This document shows positions 1 to 11,900 of a DNA stretch of 64,000 nt, one piece after another. Within the stretch, counting starts at the first letter, position 1, and every line of letters starts with the position of its first letter. The position numbers and the translations under genes are program-made. The stretch is from Lithodes maja (lineage: Eukaryota > Arthropoda > Malacostraca > Decapoda > Lithodidae), in assembly GCA_037953745.1 (NCBI GenBank), contig JBAKBP010003163.1, positions 1-64,000 of the forward strand, read 5' to 3'. The notes below the pieces were generated by a model. The model ran no database searches. It was not told where the DNA came from and was given only the letters and a program-made list of their open reading frames with translations.

Positions 1-275
1 ATCCATCAGGCATCTGGCCCGGGGAGCCAGTAGTAATGAATGGTACGCCTGAATGCATGGTGGGCGGGCTTGGGGTGGTGGCTTCGCTGCGTGTCTGCCT
101 GCGGAAATTGGAGCTTCTCTGGGAGATCTGGGACAAGGGCATCGAGCTGGGCACCCCCAAATAGGCCTGGGTCTCTGGGCATTTCTCCTAGACAACCTAG
201 ATGTGTGTGATTAATTTATTTTGTTTTCTGTTGTGTTGTGATGTCCATGTTCGGGCTCTGTCTCGAGTCACAATT
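1..275 (+). mobile_element. RTE-2 3' tail, truncated by window edge
   Basis: Non-coding tail matching 40375-40650 and 23565-23870: a CCATCAGG..CTGGCC.GGGGAG start, GTGGTGGGCGGG, CTAGATGTGTG, then GGGCTCTGTCTCGAGTC. It stops where the oppositely oriented RTE-1 begins, so two LINE 3' ends meet tail to tail. Confidence 0.7.
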
Positions 276-1920
276 TCCAGTACGTCTACATCCGCACCAC
301 ACCTCTCTCTTACTTCCTCATTCGTCTGTCTATCCCTCCATGTAACTACGCACGCACTTCTCAAGTAACTCATTTCCACCCCTCTCACTCTTGGTCGAGT
401 CTCTCCACCAACGTCCATGCTTCGCTTCCATGAGTCAATGTCGGGATTACCACACTTCTTTACTTCCATGCTGACCACCCTACTTCTTGTTACTGCTTTC
501 AGCGTTCCTAAAACGCTCTTCCCCTGTTGCAACCTCTCTCTCACTTCTTCATCCATACTCCCATCTTTACTCAGCACACTGCCCCGATATTTAAATGAGC
601 TGACATTCTCCATAGCCTGATCGTTCAACCTCACCTCACACTCTGTGGCTTCACTCCTTTCGAAGACCATAACCTTGCTCTTCCCCGCATTTACCTTCAG
701 ATTCCGTTTTTCGCACACTGTTCCAAACATATTTACCAGACCCTGCTACTCCCATTCACTATCGCTTATCAGAACTGTATCATCAGCAAACAGCAGTACA
801 GTTAGCTTCCACTCGTTTCCCTCCCTTATCAGCGATACACCAACATCCACTGCTCTTCATTGTATCTCTTTCATGACTCTATCCATACACAGTATATATA
901 GTAACAACCACAGGGACATCACACACTCATTTCAACCCAACATTTAGATTTAAGAACTCACTCTGCTCAATCTCCACACGTACTGATGCCTTTGCACCCT
1001 CATACATGCTCTTCACTGCTTTCAGCAACTTGCCATCTACTCTGTATATTCTCAGTACTTTCCACATACCTTCTCTATCCACTCTGTCATAGGCATTCTC
1101 CAAGTCCATAAAGGCAACATACATCTTTTGTTGCTTCTCCAGATATTTCTCCACAACACATTTCAGGGTGAAAATCTAATCTACACATCCTCTTCCCTTT
1201 CTAAACCCACCCTGCTCGTCACCTATCCATTTCTCCGTTCTCACTCTCACTCTCTCAATCACAACCCTACTGTACACCTTCCCTACTATGCTTAGAAGGT
1301 ATATTCCCCGGTGGTTACCACACACTTCTCTTTCCCCTTTACCCTTATACAGGGATACTATTATGCCTGTCTTCCAGTCATCAGGTGCACTCCCCTTCTC
1401 CCATGCTAGTTTACACATTTTCCATACCCATTCGATCACTAACTCAACACCATACCTCAGCATTTCCCCACACACTCCATCTATTCCTGATGCTTTCCCT
1501 ATCTTCACTATTTTCATGGCTTCACACTTCTGACCTCCTGATCCCCACCTCCTCCTCCACTACTTCTCTTCTTCTCCCTCCCATACTAGTATGTTTGCTG
1601 GCGATTCATTCGATTAAGTACTCCCTCCATCTTTCGACTCTCTCTTGCTTCTCGGCTAGCACTTGCCCATTCTTATCTTTCACACCCTTAATATTTCCCT
1701 TGCTACTTTCCCTAACTTTTTTTACCTCTTTCCAGAACAGTTTCTTACACTCCCTCCATTTTACACTTAGATTCCTTCTAAATTCCTCATCTACTCTTTT
1801 CTTACTTTACTTCACTACTCTCTTTTTCTCCAAGTAGGCTACCTTGCTCTTTTCTGTCTTTCTAAATCTTAATTCCCTCTACTACCCAACCACTCTCTAT
1901 ACGCTGAAAATTCATCAAAC
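276..1920 (-). pseudogene. RTE-1 LINE, decayed reverse transcriptase (copy 1)
   Basis: Frames on the minus strand give, in order, KIGKASGIDGVCGEMLRYGV, DWKTGIIVSLYKGKGER, GNHRGIYLLSIVGKVYSRVV, EQGGFRKGRGCVD, YVAFMDLENAYDRVDREGMW and KRNLKVNAGKSKVMVFER. These are RT fingers-palm-thumb motifs of an RTE-like LINE whose DNA copy is pasted by target-primed reverse transcription. The frame is broken (stops and shifts at about 1170 and 930). The same family occurs at 3546-7125. The clade call rests on motif style only. Confidence 0.8.
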
Positions 1921-2040
1921 TACTGTATATGCCAAATTCATACATTTATATCGATAAATAGAGCTCTGGTTCCTTGACTTCACAAGTTAGGCCAATTCTG
2001 AGGGCAGATTCGGACTCAGCAGGCCAAAATACATCTATAA

Positions 2041-2041
2041 T

Positions 2042-2072
<31 letters not shown>

Positions 2073-2084
2073 AAAAAAAAAAAA
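2041..2084. repeat. (TA)n followed by A-run
   Basis: About 13 TA dinucleotides followed by an uninterrupted run of about 18 A. The simple repeat may mark the tail of an old retroposed copy. Confidence 0.85.
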
Positions 2085-2099
2085 TGGGGTATGCACCAG

Positions 2100-2270
2100 A
2101 GTACACATACATACAACTATGAAATTAAAATTCAAAATTTGCAAAACAAACAAACCAAAACAGGAACCGCACAATATAAAGACAAAAGAACTTATCAAAA
2201 ACACTATGTGGAAATAACACATTGAAGATTTAGCAAAACAATATTAAGGAATATTAAAAAACTTACAATA
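2100..2270 (+). repeat. Interspersed repeat, one of four related copies
   Basis: The block runs through GCAAAACAAACAAACC, GAACTTATCAAAAAC and CTATGTGGAAATAACAC. It is repeated at 33060-33195 (same strand) and 43530-43682 (opposite strand), with a short piece at 38715-38755. I see no coding capacity and no clear terminal structure. Confidence 0.6.
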
Positions 2271-2283
2271 TCCAGTGGATTAA

Positions 2284-2736
2284 CCCTTCCTGCCCGGTTG
2301 TCATTATAAAATGACACCGCGGCAGATGGGCAGGAGCCCGGGTGTCATTATAAAATCCGTAAGCTTGAAAGCCGTGCGTCCGACGCAATGTAAACAAAGC
2401 CTGTCTTTGCGACACCGCACCTCCGAAAACAAGGAGACGTCGGATCAATGTTGTTGTTGTATGCTATGACGAGATTAGTGTCTGCAAATGTCCGATATTG
2501 CTAACATCGCATCGAATCTCTCTCCACAGAAATCTTCATCACAACTGAACCAGTTGACCTAGAGAGCTCTACTCAATGCCAGTTTAGAGATATGAAACAG
2601 GACTATGTTTTGAGATGTGTGCGAATTCTCTAGCAGTTAAAATAACAAAGATACGGCTAGCCTATTACGACGTTTATCGGCCAGATCGCCCGGATCTCAA
2701 TAATGTCATTAGGATGGCAAGCCCGGGCAAGAAGGG
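2284..2736. mobile_element. piggyBac-type MITE, 453 bp, TTAA duplication
   Basis: Flanked by TTAA at 2280-2283 and 2737-2740. The ends are CCCTTCCTGCCCGG and, inverted, CCCTTCTTGCCCGG (13 of 14). No transposase. The interior holds an inverted, diverged version of the core of the 11225, 16099 and 33669 elements (for example GAGAGCTCTACT and AACTGAACCAGTTGAC). TTAA duplication with CCC...GGG ends is the piggyBac superfamily hallmark. Confidence 0.85.
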
Positions 2737-2783
2737 TTAAAGGGGTAATAAAAAAGATGGAGGATTTATTGTCTATTTCTGAC

Positions 2784-2927
2784 CTGGATCTATGGCGAGG
2801 ACTGATTTGCCCCTGACAGGGGGTGTGAGTAACAACTTGCGGAGGTTGGCAGCGAACACCTCCACGGATGCTATCTCTGCCGTCTCCGTCAATTCACTGC
2901 GGACCTGACGCTGCATAAATGGCTTCA
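2784..2927 (-). CDS. SRBD1: SRBD1 exon: entry into YqgF/RNase H-like domain, 144 bp
   Basis: Acceptor CTGACAG, donor GTCAGA (weaker than the others). It completes the split Val codon and encodes KPFMQRQVRSELTETAEIAS then VEVFAANLRKLLLTPPVRGK and SVLAIDP plus G. NLR.LLL.PPV.G...(L/M).(I/V)DPG is the most diagnostic signature of Tex/SRBD1 and begins the YqgF-like fold. The next exon is off the left edge. A piggyBac-type MITE ends 48 bp past the donor. Confidence 0.94.
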
Positions 2928-5900
2928 CTGTCAGATAGTAAGGATAAAGGTCAGAATATTTCACATTCTTAAAATTTATAGAAACTCAAGAAAACTTCAA
3001 TCATTCAACATTAGAAATTTAGAGTCCTCACTGCATTTTTGTCGCTATTTGCCCTAGTTTTATATTTTTCCAGCTGATGGTAAATTCCTATATTCCCCTC
3101 TTGATTACTCAGCTATGATGAACATTTTTGTTGTAGAATATACCAGTACATACATACATTTAAAGACCGAATGCTCCACACAGAGTGCAGTTCCGGTCTC
3201 ATATCCTAATTGCGGTGCTCCAGGCAGCCCTATTCAGAGCTGCCTCACTTGTCAAGTATTTATATTCAAGATTAGAGCCAAAGGTCTGATCCCACATCTT
3301 TCTTGGTCTGCCCCTTGGTGCAGCTCCTCCCATGTTCATGGACTTGCATCTTTTCACCCAACTTAGTTCATCTATGCTCTCCATATGCCCGAACCATCCA
3401 AGCCTACTAGTACTGTACGCATCTCATCACTGATACTCTTGATGCCTAACTGTCTCCTCAACTTTTCACTAGATATCCTATCTTGCAGTTTGGCCCCAAA
3501 CATCAATCTCCCCATTCTCATCTTGTTACATTTCATTCTATCTATCTATCTATTGCCTGACGCCGTGATCCCCGAAGGGGTGGCCACGAACGAACCGCCC
3601 CCATGCACCTCTGTCCCCAGTCAGTCGACGCCCCTCCCCCCAACCAGCACCGCCTTCGTTCATGTACTTCCTCACTCCATCCTTTCACCTCTCATTCGGT
3701 CTACCTCTCCCTCTCTGTCCCTCCACCTCGCTCTCGTACACCCTCTTAGTAATTCTCTCGCTTTCCATACGTTCCATATGGCCGAACCATCTCAAGTTGT
3801 TCCTTTTCACACTTTCCAGCACATCTACCTCCATACCAGACCTCCTTCTTACTTCCTCATTAGTCTGTCTATCCCTCCATGTAACTCCGCACGCACTCCT
3901 TAAGTAATTCATTTCAGACAAAGCATATCATCAACAATCTCAAGCACTCACCCGCCTGTGGCCTAGACAACATAAGCAACATACACCTCAGACACCTGGG
4001 ACCACAAGGCATACAAACACTCACTAACATATCAAACTACAGCTATTCACACAACACAATACCAGACATTTGGAAGCATGGTATCATCATCACATTCCCC
4101 AAACCCAACAAAGACCCCACGCTACCCTCCTCGCACCGCCCCATCACACTCCTTTGCTCCCCCTCCAAAGTCATGGAACGCCTAGTATTACAACTAATTA
4201 CACCCGACCTACCCCTAGCTCCAACACAACATGGCTTTAGACCACTGCACTCCACAAACACTCTTCTCACAGACCTTACACAAAGAGCTTTTGACGGCAT
4301 CAACTCAGCTAGACCACCACACAGATCACTATTAGCCACACTCGACATTAGTAAAGCCTTCGATGCCATCCCCCGCCACAACCTAACAAACAAAATCTAC
4401 AACACAAACATGCACAACAACACAAAAAGGTGGCTGGCCAACTTCTTAGCAGGCAGATGTGCACACGTATCTTTTGCCGGTCAGTCATCAAAAATCAGAA
4501 ACTTTCCAAACGGAGTCCCACAAGGATCCGTCCTATCGCCCGCACTCTTCAATCTGTACATGCACGATATAACTACACCCAATACTCCCCAAATAAACTT
4601 AGCCTCCTATGCAGATGACATAACACTCACATGCACACACCATGACCCAAGAAGAGCAACAGATCTCCTTCAACCCTATCTCAACACACTGCATGGCTGG
4701 TGCACTACAAACAGACTTAATCTAGCCCCAGCCAAATCCACCGCAACCCTGCTCACAAGCTGGACAGGAGAACACGAATACATCCCTCAACTCACCATAA
4801 ACAACACACCCCTAACACATACACACACACCCAAAATCCTAGGAGTAACATATGATACTCATATGACATTCAAACAGCACACCACAAACATTAAAAAGAA
4901 ACTGACACCCAGACTTAACGCCCTCAGGTCACTTGCTCACACAAAATTTGGACACAACAAAGAAACTACCACCACAGTATATAAACAATACATAAGATCA
5001 GTAATGGAATACACAAGCCCAGCCTGGTCTTCTAACCTAGCTGAAACACATCATAAGACCTTACAGACGATTCAAAACAAAGCCCTGAAGATCATTACAG
5101 GCTGCACAGCTACTGCACCCACAGATCATCTACATCAAGAAACCAAAATCCTCAAAGTCAAAGACCATCTGGACATGAGAGGCACTCAATTCCTGGCAGC
5201 AGCCTCCACGAACCAAGACCACCCACTAAACTACATGGCAACACACCCACAGACACCAAGAAATATCAAAACAACACCCAGCACACGGTATCACACACAA
5301 TTATTGTCCTCTCTCCCTCCCTGCCTACCCCGAACCAACTTCCAGAAGCACATCCATACTCATATCTCTCGCCAATCCATCCACTCACTCACAGACAACA
5401 CGCAGCTGCATGCACGACCTCCCGAAATCCATCCTTCCGAATCCTCCCTCCCTCGCGAGGACAGAGTCCACCTGGCCAGGCTGAGATGCGGACACCATCC
5501 AGCTCTCCTGAGCTATCAGAAGAGACTGGATGACTCCGTTGTCGACGCCTGCCCGGGATGTAACACAGCACCCCATACCATTAAACACATCATAGAAGAC
5601 TGCATTTCACACAACCACTTACGCCAACAACATAACCTTCACTCAATGAGAGCTCTGTGGGAAAGCCCGATCGTGGCCGTGGCCTTCCTCAGGGACTCGG
5701 GGCTGTTCGGCCAGGCAGCTTAGGGAACAACAACAACAACTCCGCACGCACTCCTTAAGTAATTCATTTCCACTGCTCTCACTCTTGGTCTGAGTCTCTC
5801 AACCAACGTCCATGCTTCGCTTCCGTAAGTCAGTGTCGGGATTACCACACTGTCATGCAAGGACTTCTTCACTTCCATACTGACCACCCTATTTCTTGTT

Positions 5901-8900
5901 ACTGCTTTTAGCGTTCCTACAACCCTCTTCCCCTGTTGTACCCTCTCCCATTGCACTTCTTCATCCATAGTCCCATCTTTACTCAACACACTGCCCAGAT
6001 ACTTAAGAGTTGACGATCTCCATAGCCTGACCGTTCAGCTTCACCTCACACTCTGTGACTTCACCCCTTTCGAAGACCATAACCTTGCTCTTCCCCGCAT
6101 TTACCTTCAAATTCCGTTTTTCGCACACTGTTCCAAACTCATTTACCAGACCCTGCAACTCCCATTCATTATCACTCATCAGAACTGTATCATCCGCAAA
6201 CAGCAGTATAGGTAGTTTCCACTCAATTCCCTCCCTTTTCAGCGATACACCAACATCCACTGCTCTTGATAGTATTTCTTTCATGACTCCATCCATATAT
6301 TGTATACAGTAAACAACCACGGGGACATCACACACCCCTGTTTCAAACCAACATTCAGGTCAAAGAACTTGCTCTGCTCACTCTCCACACGTACTGCCGC
6401 CTTTGCACCCTCATACATGCTCTTCACTGCTTTCAGCAACTTGCCCTCTACTCCGTATATTCTAAGTACTTTCCACAAACCTTCGCTATCCACTCTGTCA
6501 TAGGCCTTCTCCAAGTCCATAAAGGAAACATACACCTTTTGTTTCTTCTCCACAACACAATTCAGGGTAAAAATCTGATCTACACATCTTCTTCCCTTCC
6601 TAAAACCTCCCTGCTTGTCGCCTATCCATTTCTCCGTTCTCACTCTCACTCTCTCAATCACTACCCTACTGTATACCTTCCCTACTACGCTTAGAAGACA
6701 TATTCCTCGGTGGTTACCACACACTCCTCTTTCCCCTTTGCCCTTATATAGGGGGACTATTATGCCAGTCTTCCAGTCATCGGGTGCACTCCCCTTCTCC
6801 CATGCTAGTTTGCACATTTTCCATACCCATTCTATCACTATCTCACCACCATACCTCAACATTTCCCCACACACTCCATCTGTTCCTGGTGCTTTCCCCA
6901 ACTTCACTATTTTTCATGGCTTCCCACACTTCTGACCTCCTGATCCCCACCTCCTCCTCTTCTCCCTCCCATACCATATCCAGCTATGTTTGCTGGCTCT
7001 TCATTCCTTACATTTAGCAACTCATTGAAGTACTCCCTCCATCTTTCGACTCTCTCTTGCTTCTCGGCTAGCATTCTCCCATTCTTATCTTTCACACCCT
7101 TACTATGTGACACCCATTCTCATCTCGTTACATTTCATTCTGTTGATATAATCCATTTTGACAGGTCACGTTTCTAAATCATATGTCATTGCACTTATAA
7201 CACATGAAGCGTTCATCTTTCCCTTCAAGGGAGAGGGAGTCTTCTCATAGTGAGTAGTGGCAACCGTTCTCTGAACTTTCCCCAGGCGCATATAATGCTG
7301 GCGATAGTGGCGGCCTCGGCCCCACCATCAGCGGAGATGGCATCTCCCAAGTGCAAACTTGTCCACCATCTCTAGTGCCACAATGCCAAGTTAACACTCT
7401 CAAGCTGATCATTGATCACAAGCTAACCTTTGCATACTATGCTACAAATGTTTTAACTTCGGACTTCTTCCTCGGAAGAGATCTCGGTATTCTAGTGCAG
7501 CGCTTCCCGTGGTGTACCCAGCAGCTACAGACGCTACATTGAATTGAGTTCGCGCCCACCCCTTTTCTGCATACTGTACTGTGCATGGGAATACACCACT
7601 TTTTTTCTACCTTTCCAAGCCCTAATCTACTGTGTAAAATCTTGATTTCATTTATATCAACTCTTAATCCTTTACTTGCCATGCCCTCTCTCCATCTTCT
7701 GAACTTGGCCTCAGCATCCCGTACACTATCTGCAATAGATACTAGGTCATCTGCGTATAGCAGTTCCCAGGGGAGCTCAACTCTAAAATCTCCAGATAGT
7801 GCCTCCATTATGTTAATTATGATAACTTGAATTAATTTATTGTAGAGATGTACTTGTTTCATATTTTTCCATTAAGTATCAAGAAATCAGCTGCTTAAGG
7901 GATTCAATTTATATTCAGCTGAAAACAACCAGACTTTAATGACATTATTCAGGATATTTCTATTAAGTTTCATTATTCCAGTAAAATTAGGATACTTTTA
8001 CTGGTTATGGTACCAAAATTATTATGAAACATATTAAGGAGAGGTGGCAATTTCAGTACCGTACTGTGTTTTATGTTAGAGAAGGTGTGGGACATTTATC
8101 TATTAGGCCTACGTACTTTTTCTTAATTAATAAAACTTTAGAAAACTTCAATTATCAAGAGAGGCTGTGGAGTTTCAGTAGTAAATTACAATCATTTCAT
8201 CCACCATAGACTACAGTAGATCTAGACTTGACACGAAAATGGAACTTTGCAGTAAGGGACCCAAAATAGGAAAACGACCCCCCCCAAGTTCGAACCTCGA
8301 AACCGTGAAAATTATATTTTCGAGGTTCGAACTTGGGGGTTCGTTCTCTGATTTTGGGTCCCTTACTGCAAAGTTCCATTTTCGTGTAAAGTCCAGATCT
8401 ACTGTAGTCTATGCATCCACTTATACATAAAATCACTGGCTACTCAGTAATGTCACCTAATACAGTACTGTACTGTAGTATCATTCTCAAAGAGGTCCGA
8501 AAAGACACTAATCAGGTCGTTCCAGAAGACATTTTTCCTTTCACTACTGAACCAACTTGGTATCTATGTAGATATCACATTCCAAATTCTTTCACCAAAT
8601 TTCAGTTTCAATGCAATTAATCTTCCATTTACTCCCTTGATCTCAAGCTCAGTCTTCTCCCATTTCTTGGACACCAGAACACCCATTCCTCCTCACGCTT
8701 TTCCACACTCCTCTTCCTTCCAATAGATCCTGTATCTCTTGCTTTTTCCAACTATCCACTGTGCACCACAACCCTTCCATTGTATTTCCTGGGTGCAGCA
8801 CACATCCACTCCTCTTCTTTCAAGCACTTCCACAACTTCATTTGCTCTGCCATTTATACTTCCTACATTCACACTGGCAAGCCTAAAACATGTGGGAGGC

Positions 8901-11900
8901 TGTAACCTGTCTCCTGTGCAATTTTTTTCCATCAGACTTGTGTGGGTCATATTCGGTAAGAAAAGCTAGCAGTGAGAGGGTTAATATATGAAACTGAATT
9001 AAGTATTGTATAGGAGTTGATGAATAAATATGAATGGAGTAAAGTAGTTAATAGATGAAATTAATACAATAACTAAAGGCAACTGACCGAGCCTCTCCCA
9101 GCTGTCTTCTATGCTCATCATGACCAGTTGTGTGCGATAGTAGGGGGGCGGCGAGTGCTTCAGCCACTTATTCTGACAGAAGTTGAAGAAGTGAACGTAT
9201 GTGTTGTCTGGAAATACAATCTTGATTGTTAAGACGCCTTGGTGCTCTCCTCGGTTCATTGCCAACACCTGTGCAATAAATACATTTATTTTAGATGTTA
9301 ATATGATATGAGTTTGATATAATTGACAATACCTATATATACAACATAATTTTGATGGTCAAGACCTCTTTTTGGTCCCCTTGGTTCATTGTCAATACCT
9401 GTACAGCAATACTACAATAGACTGTAATATTACAGAATATTATGAAATATAGATTTTGTTTGAATAGGTAATTCCATGTTTTGCCCGGATATGTCTTTGT
9501 CACCTGATGGCTGCTCCATGCTGCAAAATCCCTTTATCTCCAATTTCTATTCTTACCATTCCATAGCTGCTGTTGTGGACGGCCACTGCTCACTTCCTAA
9601 ACCTATCAACTACGGTGTTTCTCAGGATTCTGTCCTATCTCCAGTTCTATTTCTAACATTCATCAATAATATTTCCAGCTGTACTTATAGTCCTATTCAT
9701 TCATATGCCAATGATTCTACCCTACTATATTTAACTAAGCTTTACACAGCAACCCTCCATGCAGTCACATCAAAACTAATGTGATGAAGCCATAGCACAC
9801 CTATCTTCTGATCTATCCATTATTTCAAATTGGGGCAGAGAAAACCTTTTTTCAATGCCTCCCAAAACTCAATTTCTTCATATTTATTAGTGGCCCCTCC
9901 ATCATTGACGATTATGCCTATTACATAAGGCTACCTCTTCAAACGCCCATACGCGCAGTTTGAAACTACCGCCGCAGAGCTCAGAGGAACCTTCATCATA
10001 AGCACACGCTAAATCACTCATGGTTCGTCTTTATGATTGGGTTCTCACTACGAAAAAACTTTGTAACAAATAAAAAATAAAAATAAAATAAGAATAACTA
10101 TTCATAAGCTTTCCATATTCCGTGGATGTACTTCTGTGGATTCTTGGCCCAGACACTGGTTAGCGCATCCATCCACCTTCCTTGCTCTGCTCTCACCCCA
10201 CCCGGACGTGTCCCCCACAGTGCTCCGCTTTGTTCCGCATTCTTGCATCCCTAGTGAGTTTTTTCTCATTTGTTTACTCTGGGATGTCTTGAGTAAGGTT
10301 AGGATTAGTGTAGCAGGGGTGTCATGGGTGGTTTTCTCGCAGATCAAGTGTGTTTTGGGTCGTTTTATTGGGGCGTCTATTTCGGACGGACCCTCGTGGC
10401 CGGGTTGAGGACGCTCTGAAACATTTTTGTGTTTAGCCAGCTTTAGTCCTAGCTTGTTAGGCGGCTTTAACTACGCGATGTCGGGCTTCTAGCTATCTTT
10501 CAGATGGAGTAGCCTATGTTTTTTGTACTGACGTTCCTGGTGTATTTTTCTTCATTTGGTGGAGTTCTTTCTGGGTCCCGAGTCAGTGTTACCCTTACCA
10601 AGGTGTTTTCTACGATTTTGATGTGGCTGCTGTTCCAGTTTTGGTGGGATGAAGTGCTTTTCGTTGGTGTTTCGACGTCATTAAGTGTTTTTCCGTTTTT
10701 ACCAGGCCTAGCCAGCCACTCGTAGTTTTTTCACATATGCAAGTGTTTTCATTGTTTATTATAATAAAAATGTATTCATGTGCCATGTGTGTCCTGGTTT
10801 AGTTGTGATTGGCTGATCCAGGAGCTTCGGACTATGGGTCTGATTATGTTTATCAGACTGCGTTCTGTTTGGTGTGGGTTGCCTTTCCGGCGGTTTTTCT
10901 CGTTTGCTCCGAGAAAGCCGTTTTGTTTACCGAGTTTTAGTCAGGTTGGCTAAAATAGGTTAGTTACCCCGGCGAGTTTGGTAGCTTGAGGGCTCATCAG
11001 AAACTGCGTTTTCTGTGGTCGAGCCTGTGATCAGGCTTCCTGTGTTATTCCCGGGGAGGTGGGCTCCACACATTTATCTAGGTGATCATGCCGACACCTG
11101 TTGGATATGGTTTTCTCGGCTTTTCAAAGCCATTGAAACAATGCCGTTTGTTTGTCTGGTCTTTACCTCCCGGCGACCTTTTTACAAAGAGGTCTGGGGC
11201 AGGTACAATTGGTATGACATTTAACCCTCCAGCCCCGGCTATGTATTATATATATATTCCCCGAAATCCGGGTGTTTTGGCCGAAAAACGTCTAGCCTAG
11301 GCTACCGTATCTTTGTTATTCTGACTGCTTCCGCATTCCCGCACATCCCCAAGCGTAGCTGTGTTTCTTACCTGTAGAATGGCGTTAAGTAGAGCTCTCT
11401 AAGTCAACTGGTTCAGTTGTGATGATGATTTCATTGGAGATAACTTTATGGCAAAAACAGCCACTTTACACTACTTTTCGATACTTAACAACATACAGGC
11501 ACACATGAACAAGCGACGCTCTCCTTCTTGTGGCCGGAGATGCGGGGCGTCGGTCCAGCCGGCTGTTGTTTACATGCGTCGGACCGACGCCTCGCACACC
11601 AAGCTCACAGGCTTTCAACCACTGGGCGTTAAAGAGCCCTTCCGGGCAGCTCTGGTATTCTTTTTTATGGGCGTTCAAGAGCCCTTCCGGGAACGAAGGG
11701 TTAATATGACCCCGGGCGGTGGTACCTTCGGGTGGTTGTATTAATAATAAAAATAATAAGCATGTTACTTATTTCTCATAGGCGCCAATTTTTCCGAAGA
11801 ATTCACTAGCGCTCGAAAAGAGAAAGAAAAAAGAAAAAAATCAATGCATCAAAGGAAACACACATTTAACAATCACTAGCAGTGGCAAAATAGCCTAAAC

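Larger units (their letters stand above)
3546..7125 (-). pseudogene. RTE-1 LINE copy 2, split by a LINE-B insertion
   Basis: The minus-strand RT reads from about 7110 (HSKGVKDKNGRMLAEKQERV) through APGTDGVCGEMLRYGGE, LYKGKGERGVCGNHRGICLL, VSFMDLEKAYDRVDSEGLWK and LLFADDTVLMSD to VVIPTLTYGSEAWTLVE at about 5850. LINE-B interrupts it at 5770/3916, and it resumes with NYLRSACGVTWRDRQTNEEV, NNLRWFGHMERMESERITKR and GRGRP, ending near 3546. FADD is the RT catalytic motif. The frame breaks around 6290 and 5990. Removing LINE-B and one repeat copy restores the C-terminal region. Confidence 0.85.

Noticed and set aside
2773..2964. 63-aa minus-strand frame starting MKYSDLYPYYLTV
   Set aside because: The first 12 codons are intron before the CTGACAG acceptor at 2928; only KPFMQRQ... 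to DPG is SRBD1 exon.
8976..8990. Solo MITE right end GTGAGAGGGTTAA
   Set aside because: No matching TTAACCC left end within 1 kb upstream; could be chance.
8950..9268. Reading the 89-aa minus-strand frame as a separate small gene
   Set aside because: Its first 60 codons are the SRBD1 exon 9268-9088; the remainder is intron read-through past the GTCAGT donor.
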